From: Emticicia agri
GTDB lineage: Bacteria > Bacteroidota > Bacteroidia > Cytophagales > Spirosomataceae
DNA length: 64,000 nt
Assembly: GCF_004168285.1 (NCBI RefSeq)
Contig: NZ_SEWF01000002.1
Location: 1-64,000, forward strand
Direction: 5' to 3'
Shown: positions 28,271 to 38,900 of the stretch, one piece after another
Position numbering within the stretch: the stretch's first letter is position 1
Layout: every line of letters starts with the position of its first letter
Made by a program: the position numbers and the translations under genes
Notes under the pieces: generated by a model
What the model saw: only the letters and a program-made list of their open reading frames with translations
Told to the model about the DNA's origin: nothing
Databases searched by the model: none

Positions 28271-29479
28271 TTACAATACTAAATCAGGGTTGTTTGGCCC
28301 AAAGTGTTTAAGCATCACAATTGGGTCGCAAGAAGAATGATTGGTTATTTTTACACCTTCCATTGCTGCTTTTTCTGTAATAAAAAACTCATCATTTGTC
28401 AGTTGTCCGTAACGAATTAATGAGGGTGTTTCAATATCCCATACACCCATTTTCCCATGCCCTTGCATCATAATAATACCGTAAGCAGCACTGTCTTTAA
28501 TGGTTACGGTCTGGCCCGGAAGAATGGTTAATTCTTTGGCAGAAAAGGCTTCTGAACGATAGCAGACCCAGCTCTCGCTATAACCTTCTGCTTCCATTTC
28601 GGCTACGTCTTTTACAGGTTTTGGTGCCATGAAACGGGTTTCTAAAAGATTTGGATTTGTATTCAATTCCCAATCAATCACACCCATCAGCTGGTCATAA
28701 TTACCAATCTGGTCTGGTGGAGTACCATTCCATAATAATTCTTCGGGAATGATGGCTTCATTTACCAGAGACTGATACATGGCGAATACATCTGATGCTT
28801 TTTGTGGCTCATAGGTACACATACTGCCCGGTGCATGCAACATGCCCGGAGGTACATCCCAGCCAGTACCCGGAATCAAAGGGAAAGCCTGAGAGTACAT
28901 AGTTATTTTGTTATCTCCCTTCGTGAAATTCATCAGACATTCTTTGATTTGCTCTTTGGTGGTACCCGGGGCAATCCCAAAAAATGTATATGGAAAATCG
29001 CCGCCATGATTGTTTAATTGCGGAGGAAAGTAGTAAGCTTCAGGTTTTCCTAATTGTCCGATTTTGGCAGCTTCTTCGTCGTTATGATGAATATGGTGCG
29101 GCAGTGGCCCCATATTATCAAAGAATTTTGAGTACATCGGCCAGCTTTTATATTCATCCCAAAGGCGGCTTCCGATTATCTCTGCACCCATTTCATCAAT
29201 GGCGTCTTTGAGTAATACTCTTTCGCCTTCATTTAAAACGATAAAGCTCAATCCCTCATTTTCTCCTGTCAATGGGCCGTTTTTAGCAGGTGTGGTTGAC
29301 GAAAGCCAACGCTCATCAATACCGCCACGTACGCCACCTAATACGTAATAATCATCAGGGTGTAATTTGATTCTTCGTCCGGGAACACAAAATGAACGAG
29401 GAACCCAAGTCGGAGCTAATCGTAAAATACCTTTTCCTTGTTCTAATGCTTTTTGTGCTAAACTTAAATTTGACATCAT
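28271..29479 (-). CDS. cupin-fold protein, sugar-isomerase-like
   Basis: This 402-residue cytoplasmic protein has two cupin-like halves. A metal-site candidate is the histidine cluster 'GPLPHHIHHNDEEA', with a later Glu and His in 'GWDVPPGMLHAPGSMCTYEP'. The second half contains 'LTILPGQTVTIKDSAAYGII'. It resembles mannose-6-phosphate-isomerase-type or related cupin proteins found next to TIM-barrel isomerases, but I do not recognise a characterised member. It lies between the DUF4432 epimerase-like gene and the TIM-barrel gene on the same strand with short gaps, so a role in sugar conversion is likely. Confidence 0.7.
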   Translation of the reverse strand: MMSNLSLAQKALEQGKGILRLAPTWVPRSFCVPGRRIKLHPDDYYVLGGVRGGIDERWLSSTTPAKNGPLTGENEGLSFIVLNEGERVLLKDAIDEMGAEIIGSRLWDEYKSWPMYSKFFDNMGPLPHHIHHNDEEAAKIGQLGKPEAYYFPPQLNNHGGDFPYTFFGIAPGTTKEQIKECLMNFTKGDNKITMYSQAFPLIPGTGWDVPPGMLHAPGSMCTYEPQKASDVFAMYQSLVNEAIIPEELLWNGTPPDQIGNYDQLMGVIDWELNTNPNLLETRFMAPKPVKDVAEMEAEGYSESWVCYRSEAFSAKELTILPGQTVTIKDSAAYGIIMMQGHGKMGVWDIETPSLIRYGQLTNDEFFITEKAAMEGVKITNHSSCDPIVMLKHFGPNNPDLVL

Positions 29480-29510
29480 GTAATTTTGGGGTTGAATGTA
29501 TTTTGTAGGT

Positions 29511-30560
29511 TTAAATTTCTAATGCCTTGATTTCTAAATCGAAATTGCGGGTTTCGTAAGGATTCAGAAACATAAGCTCTTGGTTGGCTCTTGCCTGTGC
29601 TTGCCCTATCGGCGGATTGGTAGCAGGTTCTATGCCTGTTACATACTCGTTTTTGCCCCAGTGCTGCCAGTTTATCAGATGTGGCAATTCGTTTTTATTG
29701 AAATTGATTTCAACTTTCAAACCGATTTTAGCATTGTATAATCCGCAGCTGCATTGACCTGCTTCATTGGCTGTAGGGTCAATAAACGCAACTTCTTCGC
29801 CAGTACCCAGATGGTCGTCTATTGGCGCAGGACATTTCTTGAAATCGTTTCCTGCTTTGAAGATTCTGGCATTTTCACTGCCAAAGCGGGGTTGCCATTT
29901 GCCCTCCCATAAAATCTCTGTACCTTCATCAACCATCGGATAACCGAAATTGAAATGATAGAGTACCATCAATGGGGTGGGGGTATTGCCACGGTTGATT
30001 ACTTCGTCATGAATTCTGATAATAGATTCACCCAATTTTCCGGAAATGGTTCTTCTTAGTTCTAAACTTGGCCCGAAAACCCTGGTTTCTTTGATGACTC
30101 CGGTAATACTCATGTCCATTTTTCCGGCAAGAGGGTCAGGCTGAATAATTGACTCAATTTCGGCAGGCGTATTGGATATTTGTCCGTGAATACCTCTTTC
30201 ACCAAATTCATCTTTTTCAGGACCACCTACGTGTGAAAGACCGCAGGTAGTAAGCAGCCCTCCGCCAAAGGTTCTGAGCCAGTCAATGCCTTTGTCAGAT
30301 TGTGGCTGAGGAGAGGTAAACCCTCCGTGACTCAACCATGCCAGACTATATTGGTTATAGAAGGCATCAGCAATGTCCATTCCTCTGTCAAGAATAACTT
30401 TGTATCTTAATCCTGTTCCTGTATTTATCCAGGCAATTCTGTTTCCACGCCCTAATCCATTATCTAAAATAGAGGTTTCTATACCACCAAGTTGAGCCGG
30501 ATTTGAAATTTTATCTTTCCAACCAGATAGTGAGGCTTCTACTTTTTTTTCTTCATTCAT
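29511..30560 (-). CDS. DUF4432 / aldose 1-epimerase-family protein
   Basis: This 349-residue beta-rich protein of the galactose-mutarotase superfamily (DUF4432) probably interconverts anomers of an imported sugar or binds it. Family features are 'VILDRGMDIADAFYNQYSLA', 'GGFTSPQPQSDKGIDWLRTF', 'GGLLTTCGLSHVGGPE' and 'HGQISNTPAE', followed by 'LMVLYHFNFGYPMVDEGTEI' and 'INWQHWGKNEYVTGIEPAT'. It has no signal peptide. It is the second enzyme of the block between the DUF1080 lipoprotein and the cupin gene. No member of this subgroup known to me gives a firm substrate. Confidence 0.83.
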   Translation of the reverse strand: MNEEKKVEASLSGWKDKISNPAQLGGIETSILDNGLGRGNRIAWINTGTGLRYKVILDRGMDIADAFYNQYSLAWLSHGGFTSPQPQSDKGIDWLRTFGGGLLTTCGLSHVGGPEKDEFGERGIHGQISNTPAEIESIIQPDPLAGKMDMSITGVIKETRVFGPSLELRRTISGKLGESIIRIHDEVINRGNTPTPLMVLYHFNFGYPMVDEGTEILWEGKWQPRFGSENARIFKAGNDFKKCPAPIDDHLGTGEEVAFIDPTANEAGQCSCGLYNAKIGLKVEINFNKNELPHLINWQHWGKNEYVTGIEPATNPPIGQAQARANQELMFLNPYETRNFDLEIKALEI

Positions 30561-30699
30561 ACTTCTGATACTTTATTTGATGCCTGTCAAACATCATTCG
30601 GGCATTAGATAATTGACTATTCTTAGCTTTAAATATATTACCTGCCTGATATAAATTATCATGAATCTTTCATACGCTGGGGCAGGTTTTATTGAAAAA

Positions 30700-31473
30700 T
30701 TATAATTGTTTCAATCTTAGATTACGGTATTGAACTTTCATAGGAGGGCCTACATGTACCTGCACGCCTAAAAGTCCTTTTGATTTTCCGTTTACCAGAT
30801 CTTCATCGGTTACATCACTCATCAAAACATCGTTGATATAGTGTTGTAAACGATTCCCTTTGATAATTAGATGAAACGTATTCCAATCCTGACTTTTGAT
30901 TTTTGTTTTCAACGCTTCGTTTTCTCCCAGACTTCCGGTAACTTTTCTTTCAGTCCACGCATTTTTCTGCACTTTTGCTCTTACATCTTCCGGTTTCCAA
31001 TCGCCCGATTGAGGGTTAATGGTGGCAATTTCTCCACGATAGGCTAAGGTAGTGCGCCCACGTTCTTCATAGTTCTGGCCTGTGTAACGATTGGCACCGT
31101 CAATATCAGCCTGATAGCCTCTTAAAGCATAAGGTACATCAGTTAGTTTTACACTGCGATAGTTAATACCCGAATTGCCTTTTTCAGTGATATTAAATTC
31201 ACCTTTCAGTTCAAAATCGGCTGGCTCTCCACCTAACCATGTGATAAATGAATTGGTTTTCAATAAGGTTTCTGGGGTAATTTCGCCTACCAGATTGCCA
31301 TTTTCTACACGCCAGTATTTGGTATCTCCTTCCCAGCCATTAAGCGTTTTTCCATCGAAAATAGATTTAAAACCTTTTTCACTCTGGTTCGAATTTGATA
31401 CTTTACAACCCGTTAGCAAGATAATGAAAAGTAAAACTACTTGACTGAGTTTTGAAATTTTTTTTGTTTTCAT
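30700..31473 (-). CDS. DUF1080 (3-keto-disaccharide hydrolase-type) lipoprotein
   Basis: This 257-residue lipoprotein has a lipobox ending at C23 ('FIILLTGC'). The frame extends 13 codons upstream, but this ATG gives the proper signal. The mature part is the concanavalin-like DUF1080 domain: 'FKSIFDGKTLNGWEGDTKYW', 'SFITWLGGEPADFELKGEF', 'NSGINYRSVKL', 'DWNTFHLIIKGNRLQHYIND' and 'GLLGVQVHVGPPMKVQYRNL'. Members of this family have been shown to cleave 3-keto glycosides made by Gfo/Idh/MocA dehydrogenases. The dehydrogenase and TIM-barrel genes downstream support that reading. The protein would act in the periplasm or at the outer membrane. Confidence 0.9.
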   Translation of the reverse strand: MKTKKISKLSQVVLLFIILLTGCKVSNSNQSEKGFKSIFDGKTLNGWEGDTKYWRVENGNLVGEITPETLLKTNSFITWLGGEPADFELKGEFNITEKGNSGINYRSVKLTDVPYALRGYQADIDGANRYTGQNYEERGRTTLAYRGEIATINPQSGDWKPEDVRAKVQKNAWTERKVTGSLGENEALKTKIKSQDWNTFHLIIKGNRLQHYINDVLMSDVTDEDLVNGKSKGLLGVQVHVGPPMKVQYRNLRLKQL

Positions 31474-31551
31474 TGTATTATTTTGTTTTTCAGGAAAGTT
31501 AAAGCGTGACACACTTGTTTACGTAGTATGCCACGCTTATTGCCTCAAATG

Positions 31552-34242
31552 TTATTTTTTTACTTCAGCTTTCGTAAACATGGCATTACTTTCGTTGCCT
31601 CCTGCCATCAGATAAGCCATCAGGTCTTTAAATTCTTCCTCATTCAGGCTATTAATTAGCCCCTGAAACATAATTGAAACATTAGACGGTTTTTGAGAAA
31701 CCACATTCTTTTTCAATACTTTTTCAAGGGTTTCAGGCGAATAAGGGTTCTGAGAAACATAAAAGGCAGTTTTATCTTCATTCACCAGGCGGCCAACAAT
31801 TGAACCACCATTTTTCAGACTGAACTGCGTAGCAGCATACTGGTCAGATACAGCCTTGTTCGGGTCAACAATGGCTTCGAGCATATCTTTTGCCGAGAAT
31901 CTGGTTCCTAATTGCGTCAGGTCTGGTCCGGTCGAGCCACCTTCGCCTTTCATGGTATGGCATGCTTTACAGGTAGTAGCTGCAAACATGGCTTTGCCTT
32001 GCTCAAAATTGCGTCCGGTTAAACCCTGTTCCAGAATTGGTAGCCCATTTCGTAAGTTCCAAAAGCGGCCAGGCCCTTTTGGCGTAGCTGCCGTTATTAA
32101 ATCATTACCCGATTTACTCAGCATTTCTGCGCCAGAAAGTTTATCAAAATAGTCTTTCTTAGCATCAGGTACATTTTTCAAAGCCAGTTTACGAGACCTG
32201 TCTATAAAACCAACGTAGCTGCGCCCACCTTTATAATTAAAAGCATTGCTGAACCATTTGAAGTAGGTATCCTGCTCTGCGGGTGTCCAACCTGTTTTGG
32301 CCATCGTTAGCACATTGGCATAATAGGTGTGCTGTGCAGGCGGAACATTTGCTAACATGGCAGCAATATCACCCCCGTATTGTGAACTTCTCAGAATCAA
32401 ATCGCTCGAAGCGGTGGCTGTTTCCTGCATCAAGGCATTGGTACCCGGCTCCTCTTTCACCGTCATCAAAGCCAATGTTTTCCTGATAGCACTTGGCTCG
32501 TCTAAGTAATGCAGAAGTTTGCTTAATGAACGGTTTAATTGTGCCGTATTTGCCGGATAAAGCGGGTTCAGATAAGCCACTACTTTTGGCTTGGTTGTAG
32601 CATCTGGCTGACCCATTCTTAAAAAGGCAAGTTCAAAAGCACGATATACATCTAATTGTTGGGCTTCGTTCAAAGATTTTATATTGATGGCCAACAAGGC
32701 ATTCAGAATCTCATTTTGCTTATCGCCTTTACCCATACGTATCAATGAAATCAATGCCTGTGTTGAGGCAACCGGGTCTTTTTCTTTCAGAGCTAAATCC
32801 TGCCATTCGGCTACTGGTTGTTGCTCTATGGCTAAACGGGCAGCATAGCGGATAAATCTATCCGGGCTTTTCAATTGAGGCCAGGCTGTAGCAACCGCTT
32901 CTTTATTTGGTCCTCCCACATGAAATTTCTCTAAGTTTCTTCTTAAAGTATTGGCTGCATTAATAGGTGCTGCGGTAACCGGAGCTGTGCTTTCTGTACC
33001 TGTATAGTAAACACGATATAAATCTGACTCTAACCTACGACCACCTGACAGGAAATACAAGGCACCATCAGGACCTATTGCTCCATCGGTCAAAGGCAAT
33101 GGCAGACCTGACAAAAATTCTTCTCTGGTAGCTGTAAAAGATGAGCCGGAAGGTTTCAGGTTAATAGCGTGCATAATACCAAAACTCCAGTCGAAGGCCA
33201 ATAGCGTATTTTTATATTTAGCCGGGAATTTTGCATCTTTCAGATGTAATAAGTTGGTAGGGGAACCCTGACCAATGTTGATAACCGGAGGTAAATTATC
33301 TGCGAAAGTCGGAGACCATTTACTGTTTCCGGTTCTCCAGCCAAACTCACTGGCACTCGTAGCATGGCAGATACGGGTTGGCCGATACCAAGGCAAACCA
33401 AAATCCCATTCCATGTCTGCATCATACACAAACAAATCGCCGTTTGCATCAAAGGCCATATCAAAGGCATTCCGATACCCGGCACTTACCAACTCCCAGT
33501 TTTTTCCTTCAGGGTCGGTATGTGCAATCCACCCACCGGGCGCCATGCGGTCGTTGGCGTGCCCGCGAGGGTCTTTTATCAATGGAAATAAATTGTCCTC
33601 TTTCCAGTTTGATGGTAAGCGATAAGAGTCCATCGGAGGTACATCAGTATGGTTTCCTGAAATCACATATAAAGATTGTTTATCAGGAGAATAAATAATG
33701 CTGTGAGGGCCGTGTTCGCCATCACCGTTCATTTCTTTCAGGAGTGTGATTTTATCAAACTGGTCGTCGTTGTTGGTATCCTGTAAGCGGTAAAGCCCAC
33801 TTTTACGAGGGAAAATCTTATTATTTTTACTGTTATTAATCATTACATAAAGGCTATTAAAGGCATATAACAGCCCATGTGCATACCCCATACCTGTAGT
33901 ATCAATATTTGGCGCAATACCAATCTGCAATTTTTCAACTTCAACTTTTGCAGTAGAGCCAATAGCAGGAATTTTTACACGAAATAATTTGCCATATTGG
34001 TCAGAAGCAATCATACGGCCTTTATCATCGAAAGTCATAGAAACCCAGGACCCCTGATTGTTTTCTGAAGGACTATAAAGATGCTGCGCTGAAAAACCTT
34101 CTGATAGCTTTAGTTTTTTAATTTTCGGGTCATCATTGTCTGATACAGGCGGTGGCGGGTTTTTCAGCAACGTAAACGACGCTGCGGATACTAAAGCTAA
34201 GATTCCGACCGAAAGTTGGAGTGTTCGTTGATTGGATAACAT
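31552..34242 (-). CDS. sorbosone-dehydrogenase-like propeller / HEAT / cytochrome c protein
   Basis: This 896-residue exported protein resembles the 'PVC-type heme-binding CxxCH' group. After a signal peptide or anchor, a glucose/sorbosone-dehydrogenase-like propeller runs to about residue 420 ('SMTFDDKGRMIASDQYGKLF', 'WIAHTDPEGKNWELVSAGYR', 'NAFDMAFDANGDLFVYDADM'). An alpha-helical HEAT-like region follows, then a class I cytochrome c domain with haem site CKACH at 758-762 and a probable distal Met near 858. It may oxidise sugars in the periplasm and pass electrons to the respiratory chain. The pairing with DUF1080 and a Gfo/Idh/MocA protein recurs in polysaccharide-degrading bacteria. Confidence 0.88.
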   Translation of the reverse strand: MLSNQRTLQLSVGILALVSAASFTLLKNPPPPVSDNDDPKIKKLKLSEGFSAQHLYSPSENNQGSWVSMTFDDKGRMIASDQYGKLFRVKIPAIGSTAKVEVEKLQIGIAPNIDTTGMGYAHGLLYAFNSLYVMINNSKNNKIFPRKSGLYRLQDTNNDDQFDKITLLKEMNGDGEHGPHSIIYSPDKQSLYVISGNHTDVPPMDSYRLPSNWKEDNLFPLIKDPRGHANDRMAPGGWIAHTDPEGKNWELVSAGYRNAFDMAFDANGDLFVYDADMEWDFGLPWYRPTRICHATSASEFGWRTGNSKWSPTFADNLPPVINIGQGSPTNLLHLKDAKFPAKYKNTLLAFDWSFGIMHAINLKPSGSSFTATREEFLSGLPLPLTDGAIGPDGALYFLSGGRRLESDLYRVYYTGTESTAPVTAAPINAANTLRRNLEKFHVGGPNKEAVATAWPQLKSPDRFIRYAARLAIEQQPVAEWQDLALKEKDPVASTQALISLIRMGKGDKQNEILNALLAINIKSLNEAQQLDVYRAFELAFLRMGQPDATTKPKVVAYLNPLYPANTAQLNRSLSKLLHYLDEPSAIRKTLALMTVKEEPGTNALMQETATASSDLILRSSQYGGDIAAMLANVPPAQHTYYANVLTMAKTGWTPAEQDTYFKWFSNAFNYKGGRSYVGFIDRSRKLALKNVPDAKKDYFDKLSGAEMLSKSGNDLITAATPKGPGRFWNLRNGLPILEQGLTGRNFEQGKAMFAATTCKACHTMKGEGGSTGPDLTQLGTRFSAKDMLEAIVDPNKAVSDQYAATQFSLKNGGSIVGRLVNEDKTAFYVSQNPYSPETLEKVLKKNVVSQKPSNVSIMFQGLINSLNEEEFKDLMAYLMAGGNESNAMFTKAEVKK

Positions 34243-34437
34243 GATTGTAATAAGTTAAGGCGTAAATGGAGGGTTTTATAAGCACTGCATAAGGGAAGAA
34301 GAAAACAGATGTAAGAAAAATATGAGGTATTAATGATGCTCAAACGAATATCTAAGCAAAAGCTTAATACCCCTATTTACCCTAAATTACATATTTATTT
34401 TCTACTTATGCAGTGTTTAAATGAACTGTTACTTAAA
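34243..34437. repeat. gap with an 11-bp inverted repeat
   Basis: Between the SusD-like stop and the propeller/cytochrome gene, cactgcataag (34283-34293) recurs inverted as cttatgcagtg (34405-34415), 111 bases apart. A long-range stem or paired protein sites are possible. No gene is seen. Confidence 0.35.
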
Positions 34438-35943
34438 TCAAAAATGCGGTGATAATGCTGCTTCATCAGCTGGTAGGCCATACAATAAACTGATATTAGA
34501 AAAAGCATGGCTGCGTACGGTGGCACCTTCCGGATAATAATATTCTACCGGATTGGCTTTCACTTTCTGCCCATAAGCCGTAATCACCTCAACAGCTGTA
34601 CCTGTGCGTACCAAATCGAACCAGCGTTTGTTTTCAAATGCCAACTCACTTCTGCGATCCTGATATATCTGTTTTCTTAGGTCTGCCTGGGCAGTTGTTG
34701 TGGCATCAGGCAAACCTGCACGTGTGCGTACCTGATTAAGGTATGGCAGTGCTTCTGCGGTTTTCCCTTGCTCCATCAACGCTTCTGCTAAGAACAGAAG
34801 TGCTTCTGCATAGCGATAAATCGGGAAGTTATTGCCTGTATTGCCATGCAAAGAGTGTGTTTTTGCAAATTTTTTGTTATAAGGGAAAACTTTATTAGCT
34901 CGCAGACTTCCGGCAATGGTAACATAAGCTATAGTTGCGTCTTTTCTTTTATCGCCCGCTTCAAAAGAGTTGATTAAATCAGGGGTTGGCGCTCCGTTTC
35001 CTTCACCTGTCAATGGCTGAGGGTTAGAGGTACCTGTAATAGGCTTTAATTCTTCCGGACTCATCGGACGAGGCAGGTAGTTATAAATAATGGCCCCATT
35101 AAAGCCTGATGCACCTTCCTGATACTGTACTTCAAACATAGACTCTATGTTGTTTTTATTTCCGGTATTGGTCGAAAAAGCATCGTTGAAATCAGGCATT
35201 AGTTTGTACTCACCACTTGCTACAATTTCTTTCAGTAGCTTTTCTGCTTCTCCCCAGTTCTTTCTTACCATATATACATTTGCCAGCAACATTCTTGCTG
35301 TTCCTGAGGTTACCCTGCCGGGTTCCTGTTTTGATTTTGGTAAAAGCCCTGTTATAGCGGCTGTTGCATCTTTAATAATCTGCGTATAAATCGCCTCAAC
35401 CTCTGATAATGCGATGGCTGCTTCCTGGCGATTCGTTACCGGCGTAAGGTGCATAGGTACTTTGCCAAAATAACGCACCAGCTCAAAATAGGCATAGGCT
35501 CTTAAAAACTGCGCTTGCCCTTTCAGGTTGTTTTTAGATTCTGCACCAAATTCAACTTTGTCAATGGCAGCTAAAACCTGATTGCAACGGCCAATTATCT
35601 GATAATCCAGCCGATACTGATTCAGTACATGGACATTTGAAGTAACACCATTGGCCGTTGGTACGGCAAAGTCTGCAATATCTTCTTGTTGTTCGGTAGC
35701 ACCAAAAAGTATATTTCTATAATAATACGCATTATCTGAGTGCATTTCGCCTAAAAGCCATGCGCGGTCATTGGTAATTGGGCGTAAAGGTACATAGGCC
35801 GCATTAACCGCTTGCTGGAAGTCTGCTTCTTTGGTAAAGAATATGGCTGTACTCAAGTTAGTTTCTGGGACAACCGTCAAAAAGTCTTTGCAACTTGATA
35901 ACCCCAAAAACATAAATAGTGCTGTTATGAGTGTCTTTTTCAT
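34438..35943 (-). CDS. SusD/RagB-family nutrient-binding outer-membrane lipoprotein
   Basis: This is a 501-residue SusD-like lipoprotein with lipobox Cys at C18 ('MFLGLSSCKDFL'). It forms the lid over the SusC-type transporter and binds oligosaccharides at the cell surface. Family marks are the N-terminal 'VVPETNLSTAIFFTKEADFQ', TPR-like helices ('KGQAQFLRAYAYFELVRYFG') and the C-terminal 'RYAEALLFLAEALMEQGKTA', 'LPYLNQVRTRAGLP' and 'RRSELAFENKRWFDLVRTG'. It follows the SusC gene by 23 bases, the standard pair order. The glycan is unknown; the neighbouring enzymes suggest a plant or heterosidic sugar. Confidence 0.96.
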   Translation of the reverse strand: MKKTLITALFMFLGLSSCKDFLTVVPETNLSTAIFFTKEADFQQAVNAAYVPLRPITNDRAWLLGEMHSDNAYYYRNILFGATEQQEDIADFAVPTANGVTSNVHVLNQYRLDYQIIGRCNQVLAAIDKVEFGAESKNNLKGQAQFLRAYAYFELVRYFGKVPMHLTPVTNRQEAAIALSEVEAIYTQIIKDATAAITGLLPKSKQEPGRVTSGTARMLLANVYMVRKNWGEAEKLLKEIVASGEYKLMPDFNDAFSTNTGNKNNIESMFEVQYQEGASGFNGAIIYNYLPRPMSPEELKPITGTSNPQPLTGEGNGAPTPDLINSFEAGDKRKDATIAYVTIAGSLRANKVFPYNKKFAKTHSLHGNTGNNFPIYRYAEALLFLAEALMEQGKTAEALPYLNQVRTRAGLPDATTTAQADLRKQIYQDRRSELAFENKRWFDLVRTGTAVEVITAYGQKVKANPVEYYYPEGATVRSHAFSNISLLYGLPADEAALSPHF

Positions 35944-35966
35944 TGTCTTATGGATGTTTTAGGTTA

Positions 35967-38900
35967 TTAAAAGTTTAGGTTTATACCAAGTGTGAAAGTT
36001 CTTGGAACCGGGTAGTTCGAGAAGTCGATACCCTGGCTCAGGTTTCCACCATTCCCATTTCCATCACCTTGTGCCGATGTTTCAGGATTTGGTCCACCCC
36101 AGTATTTGGTAAATACATACAATTGTTGAATAGATGTATAAATACGGGCCGATCTGAATACTTTATTGGCTCTTGGAATGGTATAACCAATGGTTACGTT
36201 TTTAATAGTAAAGAATGAGGCATCAGCAACAAAACGGCTGTTCATCCAGTCTCTTTCAATACCTGTTACGTTACCACCACCAACGGTAGTTCCATACATC
36301 CCTTTGCCCGGATTTGATTCTGAACGGAAACGATATTTCACGCCTTCCACCAGGTTGAATACGCCATCAAGATTGGCAGTACTATAAATGTGGCGAACTA
36401 ATAACTGGTTGCCTTGTGAACCCGAACCAACGATACTGGCATCCCAGTTACCATAAGAGAAGTTATTAACAATACCATAAGTGAATTTAGGGAATGGATT
36501 ACCCATAATTACTCTGTCGTCAAAATCACCACCGTTGGTAATGATACCATCACCATTCTGGTCAGTCAATTTGATACTACCAACCACCGAACGGCCAGGT
36601 ACTTGTGGAGAGTTTTTCAAATCTTCAGCATTCAGATACATACCCTGAGAGATATGTCCGTAGAACTGACCGAATGGTTTACCCACTTGAGTAATATGGA
36701 ATGTACCATACACACGGTCGATACCATCAGCCAACGCAATTACTTTGTTACGGTTGATTGAAATGTTTGCATTGGTACTCCATTTGAATTTTCCGGTTGT
36801 ATTTCTGGTATTCAAAGCAAATTCATGCCCCCAGAATTTGATTTCTCCTATATTATCGTTGAAGTTGGTAAATCCGGCTTCCTGAGCAATCTGTACGCTA
36901 TATAATAGGTTAGTAGTACGTTTGGTATAATAATCATAAACAAACGTGATGCGGTCGTTGAACAAGCCCAAATCTAAACCAAGGTCTAATTGTTTGGTTG
37001 TTTCCCAACCCAGACGGCTGTTTGCTAAAGAGGTTACCACAGCACCCGGAGCTACGGTGTTACCAAAAACAGCATTCACAGTATTGTTAATCAAGGCATA
37101 AGGGGTGTAGTTACCAATATTGTTATTACCAATAACGCCATAACTTGCTCTTAATTTCGCAAATGATATTTTAGGCATTGATTTGATGAAGGATTCGTCT
37201 GAAAGAACCCAACCCAACGAAACAGAAGGGAAGGTACCCCAACGATTGTCTGCACCAAAACGCGAAGAACCATCACGGCGTACAGCAGCCGTTAATAAGT
37301 ACTTACCTTTGTAGTTATACGTTAACCTTGAAAGTACAGAAGTTAAGGCCCATTCCTGTACCTGGCTTTGTGTACCTCCACGGTTGATATTGATGGCTCC
37401 CTGAATTGTTGGAAGCCGGTCGTCAGCATAAGTATCTGCCTGGATACGTGTTCCTTCCTGTTGGAAACGTTGTTGAGAAAACCCTGCCAAAAGCTCAAAA
37501 TTATGGTCGTTTATCGACTTGGTATAGGTAGCGAGGTTTTCGTTCAGCCATGTCAGGTTTTCAAAATTCTGGCGTATTGAAACTGCTGTAGTCGGAATGG
37601 CCACGTTGATGGCACTGGTAGCAGTTGATGGATTAAAGAAGAAAAACTTAGAACGCAACATTTCAATATTGAAAGTAGATTTCAAAACCAGATCTTTGAT
37701 TGGTCTGTATTGGATGTAAGCATTAGCGATTATATTGGTAGTTGTAGTTTCATTTACCAGTTCTTCTGCTGCTCTTACCCAGTTCGGATACGCAAAGATA
37801 TTTCCGGTACTGGCCGGGAATCTGTTGAATAAGGTCAGCGTTTTGCCATCTGCCTCATAAATGGGCATAATAGGCCATGTATGCAAGGCGTTAAACAAAA
37901 TACCTGTCCCTCTGTCGCCGTCAGTTCTTGGTGTATTATCAAATACATATTGTGGGGCAACATTAAAACCAAGGGTTACCTTATCAGAAATATCATATTC
38001 AGAGTTCATTCTCAATGAATATCTTTTGTAGGTATTATTCAGCACAACCCCTTCCTGATTGAAAACACCGCCTACAAACGAAGTTCTTGCTTTTTCTCTG
38101 TTGGTCGTAACTGTCAGGTTATAACTTTGTACAGGAGCATCTCTTATTAAAGCGTCGTACCAGTCATTGTTTTTATCTCTGTATTGTGAAGGGTTCTGGA
38201 ATTCAACAGGAACAGCCTGCCCTGCATCTTCGTAAGACTCCTTTTTGAATTGGGCAAATTCTTCTGCATTCAACATTTTAATACGTCCTCTCATCGGCAC
38301 CTGCTGAATACCGGCAAAAGTATTAAAAGATACAGTTGTGCCTGCTGATTTACCTTTTTTAGTGGTAATCAAGACCACACCATTAGCGGCTCTTGAACCA
38401 TATAAGGAAGTAGAAGAAGCATCTTTCAGAATAGAAATATCTTCAATTTCATCAGGGTTCATAGCACCAATATCTCCCGTAATGGGGAAACCGTCAATGA
38501 CATATAGGGGGTCGCTACCAGCCGAAACTGATAATTGTCCACGGATACGGATACTCATTCCTTGTCCGGGCTTTCCGGTGGTCTGGTTAATTTGTACCCC
38601 GGCTAATTGGCCTTGAAGCTTTTGTCCGATTTGCGATACCGGAATATCTTTTATTTCTTTTGCACCAACAGTTTGTACTGCGCCTGTTACATTCTTTTTT
38701 AACTGACTACCATAACCTACTACAACGACTTCTCCCAATAATTTTTCGTCGAGTTCTAAGGTTACATTGATTTCAGTCTGGTCACCTACTGTTACTTCTT
38801 TGGCTGTAAAACCAACAAAACTATAAACTAAAACTGAACCTTTCGCAGCATCAATTTTATAAGTACCATCTGCTCCGGTCTGAGTACCTCGGTTTGTTCC

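Noticed and set aside
33275-33698. Overlapping plus-strand open frames opposite the propeller/cytochrome gene
   Set aside because: They are antisense to a well-supported gene and differ in frame; no coding signature.
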